The position numbers and the translations under genes are program-made. Below are positions 1 through 8,255 of a stretch of DNA of 64,000 nt, piece after piece. Origin of the DNA: Candidatus Saccharibacteria bacterium (GTDB lineage: Bacteria; Patescibacteriota; Saccharimonadia; Saccharimonadales; Saccharimonadaceae); assembly GCA_016432585.1 (NCBI GenBank), contig CP066696.1, positions 886,113 to 950,112 of the forward strand. The letters are read 5' to 3'. How positions within the stretch are numbered: position 1 is the stretch's first letter; the number at the start of each line of letters is the position of its first letter. The notes under the pieces are model-generated. The model saw only the letters and a program-made list of their open reading frames with translations, made no database searches and was not told the DNA's origin.

Positions 1-1403
1 CTAAATAAATCCTGCACATGAATATCCCGGCACGCAACCGATAGAAGCGACTCTACGTTCTTATCGCGTTTTACCGGCGCAGGTATCTTATATGATGCCG
101 GTTTTTGCACTTGTTTTTGCGGCTGAGCTTCTTCACGTTTTACCGATTGAAGCTTCGTTTTAATCGCCTCGAGCGACGACCCTGTAATTGCCGCGATCTT
201 CTGCTCGTAATGGTCACGCTCTACCGCGTCGTTCAGCCCGCGAACAACTTGTAGTGCAGCCGTGGTAAATGCACGCTTACCGCTTGCCGTCGTAATGTCC
301 TCGCGCTTGCCATATTGCATCAAAATCCAATCAACCGCAGGCTCGGCGGTATCGATAGCTTTCTGCCACAAAGCAGGATCTTTTTGAATGAGTTCGTCGG
401 GATCTTTAAATCCTTCGGGAAGCGTAATGATCGTTAGCTCTACACCCACTTCGCTCGCAATAGGAATCGCCCGTTCGGTCGCCGCAATACCTGCTTTGTC
501 GCCATCGAACGCTAGGCGAACATTACCCGTAAGCCGGCGGAGCGCACGCAGGTGGTTTTCGGTCATTGCCGTCCCCGCCGTTGCCACAACACCCAGAATC
601 CCCGCCTGATGGCTACTGACAACATCAAGATTTCCTTCAACAATCACCGCGTAATCGTTAGTACGGATCGCTTCTTTCGCCTGACTCAAACCAAACACAT
701 GGCGGCCTTTGTCGTATAAAATCGTCTGCGGCGTATTAAGGTATTTTGGTGCGTTCGGATCGTCGGCGATAATACGCGCCGTAAAGCCAATCACCTGTCC
801 CGCGCCGTCCATAAGCGGTACTGTCATGCGGCCACGGAACATGTCACCACCAAAACGGTTTGTTAGGCCGGCATCGCTCAGCTCGCTGCGACTAAACCCT
901 TTTTTAGATAAAAACTGCACCAAAGCATCGCCCGCAGTCGGCGCGTAGCCGATTTTAAAATCCTGTACAATTTGTTTTGAAAGGCCACGCTTTTTAAAAA
1001 CGTATTCCAAGGCATGCTGATTTTTTAACAGGCTGTGCTGATAATAATTCGCAGCCAGTTCATGCGCCTCTAGTAAGCGTTTTTTACGCCGTGCTAGATC
1101 TTGATTGCCTTTAGACTCGTACAGGCTAAGATCGACGCCAGCTTTGCGTGCCAAATGTTCTAACGCCTGACGAAAGTCCATCCCCTCTACTTCCATCACA
1201 AAACTAAAAACGTCACCGCCTTTGTTTGAGGAAAAGTCGTGCCAGATATGTTTGTCGGGGCTCACAAAAAAACTCGGCGTTTTCTCACCGCTAAACGGGC
1301 TAAGCCCCTTAAAGTTACGCCCTGCGCGCTTCAGCTGGACATATTCCCCCACCACATCCTCGATATTGAGGCGCGCGCGTACTTCTTCCTTGGCGTCCTG
1401 CAT
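1..1403 (-). CDS. dnaG: DNA primase DnaG, 3' end outside window
   Basis: This protein makes RNA primers for replication. 467 codons are visible and the frame is open at the window edge. The N-terminal zinc-ribbon fold is recognisable around residues 30-65 (GEKTPSF motif at 39-45), but all four expected metal ligands are replaced: the CPFH and HCFGC-type positions read S35, S38, D56 and S59. The TOPRIM core is intact, with VIVEGNLD and AFDGDKAG. The ATG at 1403 was chosen because TATAAT (1410-1415) lies only 6 nt upstream and there is no Shine-Dalgarno, suggesting a leaderless mRNA. It is divergent from the gene at 1461. Identity is certain; the zinc loss is read directly. Confidence 0.97.
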   Translation of the reverse strand, partial: MQDAKEEVRARLNIEDVVGEYVQLKRAGRNFKGLSPFSGEKTPSFFVSPDKHIWHDFSSNKGGDVFSFVMEVEGMDFRQALEHLARKAGVDLSLYESKGNQDLARRKKRLLEAHELAANYYQHSLLKNQHALEYVFKKRGLSKQIVQDFKIGYAPTAGDALVQFLSKKGFSRSELSDAGLTNRFGGDMFRGRMTVPLMDGAGQVIGFTARIIADDPNAPKYLNTPQTILYDKGRHVFGLSQAKEAIRTNDYAVIVEGNLDVVSSHQAGILGVVATAGTAMTENHLRALRRLTGNVRLAFDGDKAGIAATERAIPIASEVGVELTIITLPEGFKDPDELIQKDPALWQKAIDTAEPAVDWILMQYGKREDITTASGKRAFTTAALQVVRGLNDAVERDHYEQKIAAITGSSLEAIKTKLQSVKREEAQPQKQVQKPASYKIPAPVKRDKNVESLLSVACRDIHVQDLF

Positions 1404-1460
1404 GGTTTTATTATATCACCCTTTACCTCTGTTACCCGCATATGCTTTAATAGAAGCAGT
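1404..1460. promoter_or_regulatory. Divergent leaderless-type promoters
   Basis: This 57-bp gap serves two genes. On the minus strand TATAAT (1410-1415) is 6 nt from the dnaG ATG. On the plus strand TTTAAT (about 1446-1451) is 9 nt from the ATG at 1461. Neither gene has a Shine-Dalgarno sequence in the gap. Confidence 0.6.
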
Positions 1461-2123
1461 ATGTATCCAGACCAAAATCAAAACCAGCCACCAGTTCAAC
1501 CACCCACACAACCTGGGCAGCAACCGCAGTACTCTATCGATTACCTAAATCAAATTGCTCCACCAGCTAAAAAACCCGGCATGAACAACCGAATTTTTAT
1601 TTTTCTTGCTGGTGGTGGCCTGCTACTTGCGGTGATTATTGGATTCTTCTCACTTATCAACAGTGGCACTGGACCAACCGAAAAAATGCAAACCCTTGCT
1701 GCACGCATAGAAGCTCTTCATACCGTCTCTGACAAATCTCAAAAAAATATTCAAAGCGGCGATCTTCGCAGCACGAATAGCAACCTTACCGTATTTCTTA
1801 CGAACGCCTACCGTGACATCGCAGAGCCACTCGACACCAACAATGTCGACATAAAAAACATCGACAAAGAAATCGCTGCCGCCGAAGAGACCGCAGCAGA
1901 AGAGCTAACACAAAAGCTCGAAGATGCCCGGCTAAACGCCGTTTTTGACCGCGTCTATGCGCGCGAAATGGCCTACCAGCTCGATAAAGTTGCTGCCCTT
2001 ATGAAAGATATTTACGGATCAGTTAAAAGCAAATCCCTCAAGGATTTCCTTGTCTCTACCGATACAAACCTGCAACCACTTAAAAAGCAGTTCTACGATT
2101 TTAGCGCCGAAAGCAACGAGTAG
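1461..2123 (+). CDS. Single-pass membrane protein with coiled coil, unknown function
   Basis: Product of 220 residues that I do not recognise. It has a Gln/Pro-rich cytoplasmic N-terminus (1-40), one hydrophobic segment (about 45-66), then a mainly helical region rich in Ala, Glu and Lys (about 75-215) likely to form a coiled coil. Topology is probably N-in, with the helical domain outside. The ATG at 1461 is preferred over an upstream in-frame start because a -10-like TTTAAT lies 9 nt before it and the upstream extension overlaps dnaG. It ends 2 nt before the convergent gene at 2126. Confidence 0.75.
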   Translation: MYPDQNQNQPPVQPPTQPGQQPQYSIDYLNQIAPPAKKPGMNNRIFIFLAGGGLLLAVIIGFFSLINSGTGPTEKMQTLAARIEALHTVSDKSQKNIQSGDLRSTNSNLTVFLTNAYRDIAEPLDTNNVDIKNIDKEIAAAEETAAEELTQKLEDARLNAVFDRVYAREMAYQLDKVAALMKDIYGSVKSKSLKDFLVSTDTNLQPLKKQFYDFSAESNE

Positions 2124-2125
2124 CG

Positions 2126-2464
2126 CTACTTCTCTGCGACAAGTTGGTAGCTAAGATTTGCAAGATCTTTAATTTCGTCGTCAGCCAACTGGCCTGTACA
2201 AATAATCGTATTCCAGTGTTTTTTATTCAGGTGATACCCCGGAATAACCGTTTCGTACTTCTCGCGCAATATTTCAGCGAGCTGCGGATCGCACTTTAAG
2301 CTTACACGAAGCGGCGTACTGCCATCCTGAATAATCGCGAACATCTTGCCTTCGCCGGTTTCTTTGTGGCCGATTTTATAGACCGACGTGCCTTCGCCAA
2401 ACGGAAAATCAAGCCACGTGTTTGGAAAACTAAGAAGATATTCTTCGATTTGTTTATGCGTCAT
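2126..2464 (-). CDS. YjbR/MmcQ-like protein
   Basis: Product of 112 residues resembling the MmcQ/YjbR family: N-terminal SFPNTWLDFPFGEGTSVYKIG, then strands, SLKCDPQLAEILRE and a GYHLNKKHWNTI segment. The family adopts a CyaY-like fold and has no established biochemical role. The length is typical. TAGAAT ends 6 nt before the ATG with no ribosome-binding site, so translation is probably leaderless. Convergent with the upstream membrane protein. Confidence 0.85.
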   Translation of the reverse strand: MTHKQIEEYLLSFPNTWLDFPFGEGTSVYKIGHKETGEGKMFAIIQDGSTPLRVSLKCDPQLAEILREKYETVIPGYHLNKKHWNTIICTGQLADDEIKDLANLSYQLVAEK

Positions 2465-2509
2465 ATACTCATTCTACAGATAGAGCACTAGGGTTGGCAA
2501 CAGGAAGTT

Positions 2510-3052
2510 CTATACCCTCACCTTTTTCAGGTAGTATTCAAGCTCCATAATACTGCCACGGATATCCCCGATCGCACGGTGATCTTGCGGTTTTGCGAAT
2601 TTTTTGCCGTACTTTCCTTCAAACACAACCTTCCACGCACTAACGTCGAGCATGCGGTAATGTAGCTTGGCATCGAGGCGCGGCCAATGCGACACAATAA
2701 ACCGCCTGTCCATATGAATGGAGTTGCCTGCAAGAAGCACGGGCACGCCCTCTTCAAAATGCTCGTCAATAAATGCTAGTAGATCATCTTCTACCTCAAC
2801 AAGATCCTTGCCTTTGGCATTTTGCGATACAAGCCCATTGCGTGAATCGGGGTTTGCATCCCAAAAAACACTATTCGCCTGCAAGCGTTCTTCGAGGTTC
2901 ATTTCTTCGTTTTTAATAATCCCCTCGTAAATTGCAATTTCTTTAAACTCCCAATCGGTTGCAATTGCAGCAACCTCCATAATGTAGTCGTTCTCGGCAT
3001 CAAGGCCGGTCATCTCAAGGTCGATCCAAATAATCTTTGCTTTTTTAGTCAT
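2510..3052 (-). CDS. orn: Oligoribonuclease (DEDDh exonuclease)
   Basis: Degrades 2-5 nt RNA and pGpG dinucleotides to mononucleotides at the end of RNA turnover. At 180 residues it is full length. DEDDh motifs are visible: WIDLEMTGLD (D/E, residues about 10-17), the middle Asp in AGNSIHMDRRF, and HRAIGDIRGSI near the C-terminus. TACAAT is 6 nt from the ATG. The AGGAGT between them is too close to act as a normal Shine-Dalgarno, so a leaderless start is likely. It lies 4 nt downstream of msrB. Confidence 0.95.
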   Translation of the reverse strand: MTKKAKIIWIDLEMTGLDAENDYIMEVAAIATDWEFKEIAIYEGIIKNEEMNLEERLQANSVFWDANPDSRNGLVSQNAKGKDLVEVEDDLLAFIDEHFEEGVPVLLAGNSIHMDRRFIVSHWPRLDAKLHYRMLDVSAWKVVFEGKYGKKFAKPQDHRAIGDIRGSIMELEYYLKKVRV

Positions 3053-3056
3053 ACTC

Positions 3057-3467
3057 CTATTGTACTCCTTTGGAGTCGGGCGTAAATTTCAAGCTAAGCG
3101 AGTTAATACAAAAACGTTTATCTGTTGGGGTATCAAAACCTTCCCCCTCGAATATATGACCAAGGTGACTGCCACAGTTCGAGCACGTCACTTCAGTACG
3201 TGACATCCCCAATGTCTCGTCGGTATGAAAATCGACAGCACCGGGCGTCGCATCGTAAAAACTCGGCCACCCGCATGCGGCGTCAAACTTGGTTTTACTA
3301 TCAAATAAAATCTGGCCGCAAGCCCCACAAGCATACACACCGTCAGCGTACAGGCCATCGTACTCACCACTAAAAGGCGCTTCCGTTCGCCTTTCTCGAA
3401 GTACCGCAAACTGCTGCGGACTGAGAATCTTACGCCACTGCTCGTCTGTTTTCTCTACTTTCGCCAT
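3057..3467 (-). CDS. msrB: Peptide-methionine (R)-S-oxide reductase MsrB
   Basis: Reduces methionine-R-sulfoxide in proteins. 136 residues from the chosen ATG. Zinc-site CxxC pairs are present (YACGACGQ and TCSNCGSHLGH), and the catalytic Cys lies in RFCINSLSL. The start at 3467 has a strong AGGAGG upstream, and a 20-residue N-terminal extension is rejected because it runs through that site. It sits just upstream of orn on the same strand and could be co-transcribed. Confidence 0.95.
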   Translation of the reverse strand: MAKVEKTDEQWRKILSPQQFAVLRERRTEAPFSGEYDGLYADGVYACGACGQILFDSKTKFDAACGWPSFYDATPGAVDFHTDETLGMSRTEVTCSNCGSHLGHIFEGEGFDTPTDKRFCINSLSLKFTPDSKGVQ

Positions 3468-3544
3468 ACCACCCCTCCTAAAATAGTGCGCTCTACAAAA
3501 AAGTATATCACTTTGGTGAAAATGCACTGGAGGAAAGCGCGGCG

Positions 3545-3577
3545 GGCGGGCGGTGAGTCGGCGACCCTCCGCCCGCC
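3545..3577 (-). terminator. GC-rich hairpin after the winged-helix gene
   Basis: A 9-bp perfect stem (GGCGGGCGG paired with CCGCCCGCC) lies just past the stop codon at 3585. It has no T-tract, as with several of the other GC-rich genes in the window. Confidence 0.55.
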
Positions 3578-3584
3578 CCGAAAG

Positions 3585-3794
3585 TCAGCTCTCTTGCGCG
3601 GGACAGATCGTGATGTGCGTCGGGGTCCTGACGACAGTGACGCGCTTGTCCTCTTCGAGCTTCTTCAGAACGCCGAGGACTTCGGAGCGGTTACGACCGC
3701 TCATCCCCAGGACATTCATCAGGCGATGGTGCTGCACGCACACCTCGCCCTCCCGCTCAACCTTGTCAAGAATCGTCTTTCTGACACTCGCCAC
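3585..3794 (-). CDS. Small GC-rich winged-helix-like protein
   Basis: Product of 69 residues beginning at GTG (3794), placed by an ideal GGAGG 5 nt upstream. The pattern of an N-terminal helix, helix-turn-helix (about 20-50: RLMNVLGMSGRNRSEVLGVL) and a beta wing (RVTVVRTPTHITICP) suggests a winged-helix DNA-binding protein; this is inference. Codons are strongly G/C-ending and the stop is TGA, unlike its neighbours. The SD and start form a mini-hairpin, CCACT-GGAGGAAA-AGTGG, with the SD in the loop. Probably horizontally acquired; target unknown. Confidence 0.65.
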   Translation of the reverse strand: MASVRKTILDKVEREGEVCVQHHRLMNVLGMSGRNRSEVLGVLKKLEEDKRVTVVRTPTHITICPAQES

Positions 3795-3855
3795 TTTTCC
3801 TCCAGTGGTCAGCCGGGATGGGCGATTCCCATACCCGTACCGTCTCGCTCTAGAA

Positions 3856-3881
3856 ACAAAAAACCGAGGAGTTATCCTCGG
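3856..3881 (-). terminator. Intrinsic terminator
   Basis: CCGAGGA-TAAC-TCCTCGG followed by TTTTTT on the minus strand. It lies between a promoter at 3998-4003 and the GC-rich gene, so it either ends a short separate transcript or acts as an attenuator. Confidence 0.8.
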
Positions 3882-3909
3882 CGGTGTTTCTGGTGCGATG
3901 AACCGAAAA

Positions 3910-3990
3910 CTACGTCGCCGAGCGGTCGCTAAAAACAATCGTGAGAAGCTCAGACTGTTGATATGCGATGCTTGTTGCCGCCGTTTTCAT
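3910..3990 (-). CDS. Candidate leaderless micro-ORF (26 aa) in a short transcription unit
   Basis: TATACT (3998-4003) is 7 nt before an ATG that opens 26 codons (begins MKTAATSIAYQQ, ends SDRSAT) and stops 29 nt before the intrinsic terminator at 3881. The whole promoter-to-terminator unit is about 140 nt. It could be a tiny protein gene, a leader peptide for the downstream winged-helix gene, or a small RNA in which the ORF is incidental. I recognise no family. Confidence 0.35.
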   Translation of the reverse strand: MKTAATSIAYQQSELLTIVFSDRSAT

Positions 3991-4032
3991 AAAATATAGT
4001 ATATCATAGAGACGACAACTCGGCAAAATCAA

Positions 4033-5715
4033 CTACATGCGCTCAGGAATCTCGATGCCAAGCACACCAAGGCCGTGACCAAACACATGACTCACCTTTT
4101 GTAGTAGCGCGATACGCGCAGCTTTTTCATCATCTTTTACATCGCCGGTAGCAACCGGCGTATTTTCGTAGTAGCGATTCATCTCACGGGCGAGTTCGTA
4201 CATATAGGTAGCGATTTTATGCGGCTCCAAGTCACGCGCACTCACGCGGATAACATCTGGATATTCGAGTAATTTTGCGATAACCGCTTTTTCAGCCTCA
4301 TAATCATAGTCGTCAAACGAAACACTTGTCGCTTCACGATTGTCGGAAATAATTTTATTCACACGCACTGCCGCGTATTGAATGTATGGTCCGCTAAACC
4401 CAGTAAGCGCAAAGATCGTTTTCCAGTCGAACAAAATATTGGTACGTCGGTCGGCAGTAAAGTCGCTAAACTTAATAGCGCCCAAGGCGATTTTTTTCAC
4501 GTCGTCATCTGACACGTCGCGCCCTTCTACGATCTCTTTGGCTTTTTGCTCGGCGGTATCAAGCAGCTCTTCCATCAAGACAACACCCTTACGGCTGCTC
4601 ATTTTTTCCCTTGTGCCGTCTTCATTCACCTGGTCGATCATGCCAAACCACAGGTGGATAAGCTCTGTTTTAATACCGAGCTTTTTCGCCATCGCAAACA
4701 GCTGCGTAAAGTAAAACTGCTGCTCACTCCCTACTGCGTATATCACTCGGTCTGGGTGCCATGTCTCTTCACGATAAAGAATCGTCGCAAGATCGGTCGT
4801 AGCGTACAGCGCCGCACCATTCGATTTTTGTACCAACAGCGGTACATCAAACCCATCAAGTGGCACAATAACCGAACCGTCGTCATTTTTCACCGCTACA
4901 CCAGTCTCTAGCAGTTTTTGAACAGCCGCTTTTCCCTTGGGCGCAAAAAATGCCTCGCCTAGCTCAAAGTCGGTCGATATTTTTAGCCGGTCCATAATTT
5001 CATGAATATGCGCCAGCGAAATCTCGTTAAAGCGCTTGCTGTAACGAGCCGCTTCTTCGTCGCCCGCCTCTAGCTTTATAAGCCAGTCCTGCACCCGGTC
5101 GGCAAGCGTTGTCTCGCCGCGCTCTTTTTCTTCTTTAAGCGCTTTTTTCGTCTGAATATACACCCTACCAAGTTCGTAAACGCCATCTTGAGTCAGCTTT
5201 TCTTCGCTGCTAAATGCCAAAAAGCCAACAACCCACACACCAAACGGCGCGCCGTAGTCGCCTAAGTGATTGTCGGTAATTACCTTCCAACCCGTCGCCT
5301 CCATAAGGCGTTTTGCAGCCCATCCTTGGTTTCCAGGGCGAAGATGCCCAATACTGTACGGCTTGGCCATATTCTGGCTAGGGTATTCAACAACCACGGT
5401 CTTCCCCTCACCTTCGCGGCTTTCGCCAAAGTTTGGCAACCAGGCAGATTCCAGTTCGCCTGCCAGGCTTCGCGCCGCAACGCGGAGGTTGATAAAACCA
5501 GGGCCAGCGATAGTTACCTCAGAAAAATCGCCACTCTCACGCAGCTTTTCAACAATCTGGCCCGCAATGTCACGAGGACTCTTACCGAGTGGCTTTGCAA
5601 GCTGCATCGCTACATTCGTTGCATAGTCACCAAACTGCGGGTCAGGACGCGTCAATACTACCGATATATCGGTATCGAATAATTCTTTTATGAGGAGGGA
5701 GATTTTCGTTTCCAT
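4033..5715 (-). CDS. argS: Arginyl-tRNA synthetase
   Basis: Charges tRNA-Arg. 560 residues, class I. The HIGH-like motif reads YSIGHLRPG (about 115-123) after PSQNMAKP; a KMSSRKG motif (KMSKS equivalent) is near residue 373. The DALR anticodon-binding domain lies at the C-terminus. The in-frame ATG at 5724 is rejected because it lies inside the TATAATG of the promoter; the ATG at 5715 is 7 nt past TATAAT, implying a leaderless message. A tRNA-Arg is at 35.9 kb. Confidence 0.96.
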   Translation of the reverse strand: METKISLLIKELFDTDISVVLTRPDPQFGDYATNVAMQLAKPLGKSPRDIAGQIVEKLRESGDFSEVTIAGPGFINLRVAARSLAGELESAWLPNFGESREGEGKTVVVEYPSQNMAKPYSIGHLRPGNQGWAAKRLMEATGWKVITDNHLGDYGAPFGVWVVGFLAFSSEEKLTQDGVYELGRVYIQTKKALKEEKERGETTLADRVQDWLIKLEAGDEEAARYSKRFNEISLAHIHEIMDRLKISTDFELGEAFFAPKGKAAVQKLLETGVAVKNDDGSVIVPLDGFDVPLLVQKSNGAALYATTDLATILYREETWHPDRVIYAVGSEQQFYFTQLFAMAKKLGIKTELIHLWFGMIDQVNEDGTREKMSSRKGVVLMEELLDTAEQKAKEIVEGRDVSDDDVKKIALGAIKFSDFTADRRTNILFDWKTIFALTGFSGPYIQYAAVRVNKIISDNREATSVSFDDYDYEAEKAVIAKLLEYPDVIRVSARDLEPHKIATYMYELAREMNRYYENTPVATGDVKDDEKAARIALLQKVSHVFGHGLGVLGIEIPERM

Positions 5716-5774
5716 TACCACCATTATAACAGAGGTAAATAAAAACCGAATCCTTTTACCTTACTTAACAAACC

Positions 5775-5921
5775 CTATTCTTCACTAGGCTGCTGCTCGG
5801 GGAGCGACAACTCGTTGGTCGAGACAACGCTAAGGCCCTTGACGTTGTGCATCAAAACACGCAGCGCGTCAAAATCTTCGCTGGTGATTGTTGGCTCTGC
5901 TGTTATGTCTTCTTCTGCCAT
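5775..5921 (-). CDS. Small acidic protein, 48 aa, unknown
   Basis: Begins MAEEDITAEPTITSEDFDALR and ends QQPSEE. It has no Cys and no membrane segment and is strongly acidic at both ends. A good promoter lies upstream: TTGACA, 17 bp, TAATGT, reading toward it. No Shine-Dalgarno is visible. It sits 59 nt upstream of argS on the same strand and is divergent from the prepilin gene. I recognise no family, but the promoter and its place in an otherwise empty gap support a real gene. Confidence 0.6.
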   Translation of the reverse strand: MAEEDITAEPTITSEDFDALRVLMHNVKGLSVVSTNELSLPEQQPSEE

Positions 5922-6019
5922 GCTTTTTTGTTTTTAATACTTTCAATATAAACATTAGCATTTTTACCGTCTAATGTCAATCCCTTGGCGCCCACACCCC
6001 TACCCGCTATAGTAAAGAC

Positions 6020-6553
6020 ATGAGAAAAACCACAAGCGGTTTTACCATTGTAGAATTGCTGATCGTTGTCGTTATTATCGCCATTCTGGCGGCTATTACG
6101 ATTGTCGCCTACAACGGAATCCAACAACGTGCCAAGGTCTCGGCGCTCGTTAGCGGGCTCAAAGCGTCCGATAAGGCTTTGCGACTTTACGCAACCGATC
6201 AAGGCTTTAATACATGGCCGCGAGATAATGCGATTATCTCGGGATATACTAACCCCACACTCCAAACATTTATCGCTCAAACCACCACATTTAAAAACTA
6301 TATGCAAACAGCGCCGAATGTTGCAAACTCCCCTACGCTTTCATGGTTTTACGACAACGACGACGACATAAAGCCGGCGTGTGGATCCCGTTACAATGGC
6401 ACCAATATCATTATTATTGGCCTCGACCAATCAACGGCCGAGGCAGTAGATGCAACGCTCGATGACGGTGATATAGCCTGTGGCAAAGTGCGCTACACCA
6501 CCGTCGACTCGTATCTTTTTTACACGCTCAGCTACAGTTCCGTTATGGAATAG
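6020..6553 (+). CDS. Type IV prepilin-like protein
   Basis: Product of 177 residues with a class III signal: short basic leader MRKTTSG, then FTIVELLIVVVIIAILAA, with Glu at position +5 of the mature protein, as in type IV pilins and pseudopilins. The C-terminal domain (about 45-177) contains two Cys (ACGSR and IACGK) that may form the D-region disulfide. It is probably processed by a prepilin peptidase encoded elsewhere and assembled into a surface pilus. TATAGT is 6 nt from the ATG with no SD. It ends 1 nt before convergent pyrG. Confidence 0.9.
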   Translation: MRKTTSGFTIVELLIVVVIIAILAAITIVAYNGIQQRAKVSALVSGLKASDKALRLYATDQGFNTWPRDNAIISGYTNPTLQTFIAQTTTFKNYMQTAPNVANSPTLSWFYDNDDDIKPACGSRYNGTNIIIIGLDQSTAEAVDATLDDGDIACGKVRYTTVDSYLFYTLSYSSVME

Positions 6554-6554
6554 T

Positions 6555-8153
6555 CTATCTTTTTTTCGCTGCCTTGATCAAACCCAAAAAAAGCGGGTGC
6601 GCGCGCAGAGGACGGCTCCGGAATTCGGGGTGCGCCTGAGTAGCGACAAAGTAATCGTTCGCCGAGGCCTCAACAAACTCAACTAACTTCCCATCTGGCG
6701 AGGTGCCGCTTATCGTAAGACCACCCTTTTCAATCTGTTGAACAAACTTTTGATTCACCTCGTAACGGTGGCGGTGACGTTCGGTAATTTGTCTCGCTGC
6801 ATAAAGCTTTTCAGTAAGTGTGCCCTTCTTAAGCTTTGCCGGATAATTACCAAGACGCAGCGTTCCACCGGTCGACTCTTTGCCAGCCTGACCGTCCATA
6901 ATGTACACAACGTCGCTCTTCGTCGGCCCAAATTCGGTACTATTTGCATCTTTTACCCCTGCTTTTCGCGCAGCAGCAATCACCGCCACCTGAAGCCCCA
7001 GGCAGATACCAAGGTACGGTACGTTGTTATCGAGGGCATACCCGGCCGCGGCAATCTTTCCCTCTACTCCGCGCGAGCCAAACCCGCCAGGAACAAGCAG
7101 CGCATCGACGCTCGCAAAGTCGCTATCCGTCGCCTTTTCGGCGTTGATCCATTTTACTTTTACCCCTACTTTTTCGGCCCATGCAGCGGCTTTTAGCGCT
7201 TCAACAACAGAAAGGTACGTGTCTTCGTTGTCCATATACTTGGCCACCAACCCCACCGTAACAGTTTTTGCTGGATTACTCGTTTGCATCTTCACGATTT
7301 TTTTCCAACCCAAAAGATCAGGTTCATTCTGCAAATCAGCGAATCTCATAAGTATCTGATGAAGGCCACTTTCGGCGATTGTCAGCGGCACCCTGTATAC
7401 CGTGTCGGCGTTTGGCAAAAGCAGCACGTTATCTTCGGGAACGCCACCAAACAGACTGATTTTTTTCGCAACGCTTGCCGGCGCGACTTCATCGGTACGA
7501 ACAACCACGCAATCTGGAACGATACCAAATCCGCGAAGATCATTCAGTGCATTTTGCGCCGGTTTGGTTTTAAATTCTTTGCTTGTACCCAAAAAAGGCA
7601 CATACACCACATGAACGAATAAACAGTTCTGACGACCAACCGCCTGCGAAAACTCGCGAATTGCCTCGACAAAGCTAAGGCCTTCGTAGTCGCCTACCGT
7701 GCCACCAATCTCGACAATATGCACATCACTCCCCGTGCCTGCGTGCGCGATTGCCCGCTGGATAGATTTTGTAAGGTGCGGCACAAGCTGCACGGTCTTA
7801 CCACCAAATTTACCCGCCCGTTCGTCGGCAATAAGTTCAGATAACAATCTTCCCGAGAGAGTCGCGTTTTTTTGCGTCAACTCAATATCTAAAAAGCGTT
7901 CGTAGTGCCCAAGATCGAGATCCGTTTCGGCACCATCTTTTGTCACAAAGCATTCGCCATGTTCCGCAGGATTCAAAAGGCCCGCATCTACATTGAGATA
8001 CGGGTCACACTTTTGAATGGAAACACGCGAACCAGCAGCTTGCAAGACGGCACCCATGCTTGCTGCGGTTATACCTTTTCCTACCCCCGAGAGAACACCC
8101 CCAGTTACAAATATATATTTTTCTTTTTGTCCCATGTCGTTTGTATCCTTCAT
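6555..8153 (-). CDS. pyrG: CTP synthase
   Basis: Converts UTP to CTP using glutamine. 532 residues. The N-terminal synthetase domain shows GGVLSGVGKGI (P-loop), DPYLNVDAG and EIGGTVGDYE. The C-terminal class I glutamine amidotransferase has PGGFGSRG, the catalytic Cys in YLGICLGLQ, and the His/Glu in AHPEFRSRP. TATAAT is 8 nt before the first ATG; a second ATG 7 codons in has only a weak AAGGA. A palindrome, CTACATGTAG, lies just upstream (8189-8198). Confidence 0.97.
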   Translation of the reverse strand: MKDTNDMGQKEKYIFVTGGVLSGVGKGITAASMGAVLQAAGSRVSIQKCDPYLNVDAGLLNPAEHGECFVTKDGAETDLDLGHYERFLDIELTQKNATLSGRLLSELIADERAGKFGGKTVQLVPHLTKSIQRAIAHAGTGSDVHIVEIGGTVGDYEGLSFVEAIREFSQAVGRQNCLFVHVVYVPFLGTSKEFKTKPAQNALNDLRGFGIVPDCVVVRTDEVAPASVAKKISLFGGVPEDNVLLLPNADTVYRVPLTIAESGLHQILMRFADLQNEPDLLGWKKIVKMQTSNPAKTVTVGLVAKYMDNEDTYLSVVEALKAAAWAEKVGVKVKWINAEKATDSDFASVDALLVPGGFGSRGVEGKIAAAGYALDNNVPYLGICLGLQVAVIAAARKAGVKDANSTEFGPTKSDVVYIMDGQAGKESTGGTLRLGNYPAKLKKGTLTEKLYAARQITERHRHRYEVNQKFVQQIEKGGLTISGTSPDGKLVEFVEASANDYFVATQAHPEFRSRPLRAHPLFLGLIKAAKKR

Positions 8154-8186
8154 GGGATTTCATTATAACACACTTTTCAAGTCAAA

Positions 8187-8240
8187 CGCTACATGTAGTG
8201 TGAGTTGTTGTCTATTCTACGCTACTTATGGTATGTGTAG
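8187..8240. promoter_or_regulatory. Palindromic operator-like sites upstream of pyrG
   Basis: GCTACATGTAGTGT (8188-8201) closely resembles the sites upstream of nrdA (17593-17608) and at 44305-44320 but is two bases shorter in the centre. A second related half, GGTATGTGTAG, is at 8230-8240. The role is unknown; regulation of pyrG is possible. Confidence 0.35.
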
Positions 8241-8255
8241 CTTTTGAATCACTTT

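Larger units (their letters stand above)
3525..3807. repeat. 12-bp inverted repeat flanking a GC-rich gene
   Basis: CACTGGAGGAAA at 3525-3536 and its exact complement TTTCCTCCAGTG at 3796-3807 bracket the small GC-rich gene. In the minus-strand mRNA the 5' copy contains the Shine-Dalgarno and the 3' copy lies beyond the terminator-like hairpin, so the two could pair. Confidence 0.6.

Noticed and set aside
1239-1460. 74-codon N-terminal extension of the 1461 gene
   Set aside because: It runs antisense through dnaG and across the promoter; TTTAAT and ATG at 1461 explain the start.
5903-6307. 134-aa minus ORF over the prepilin gene
   Set aside because: Antisense to a clear class III signal prepilin; the overlapping 48-aa ORF at 5775-5921 has the better promoter.
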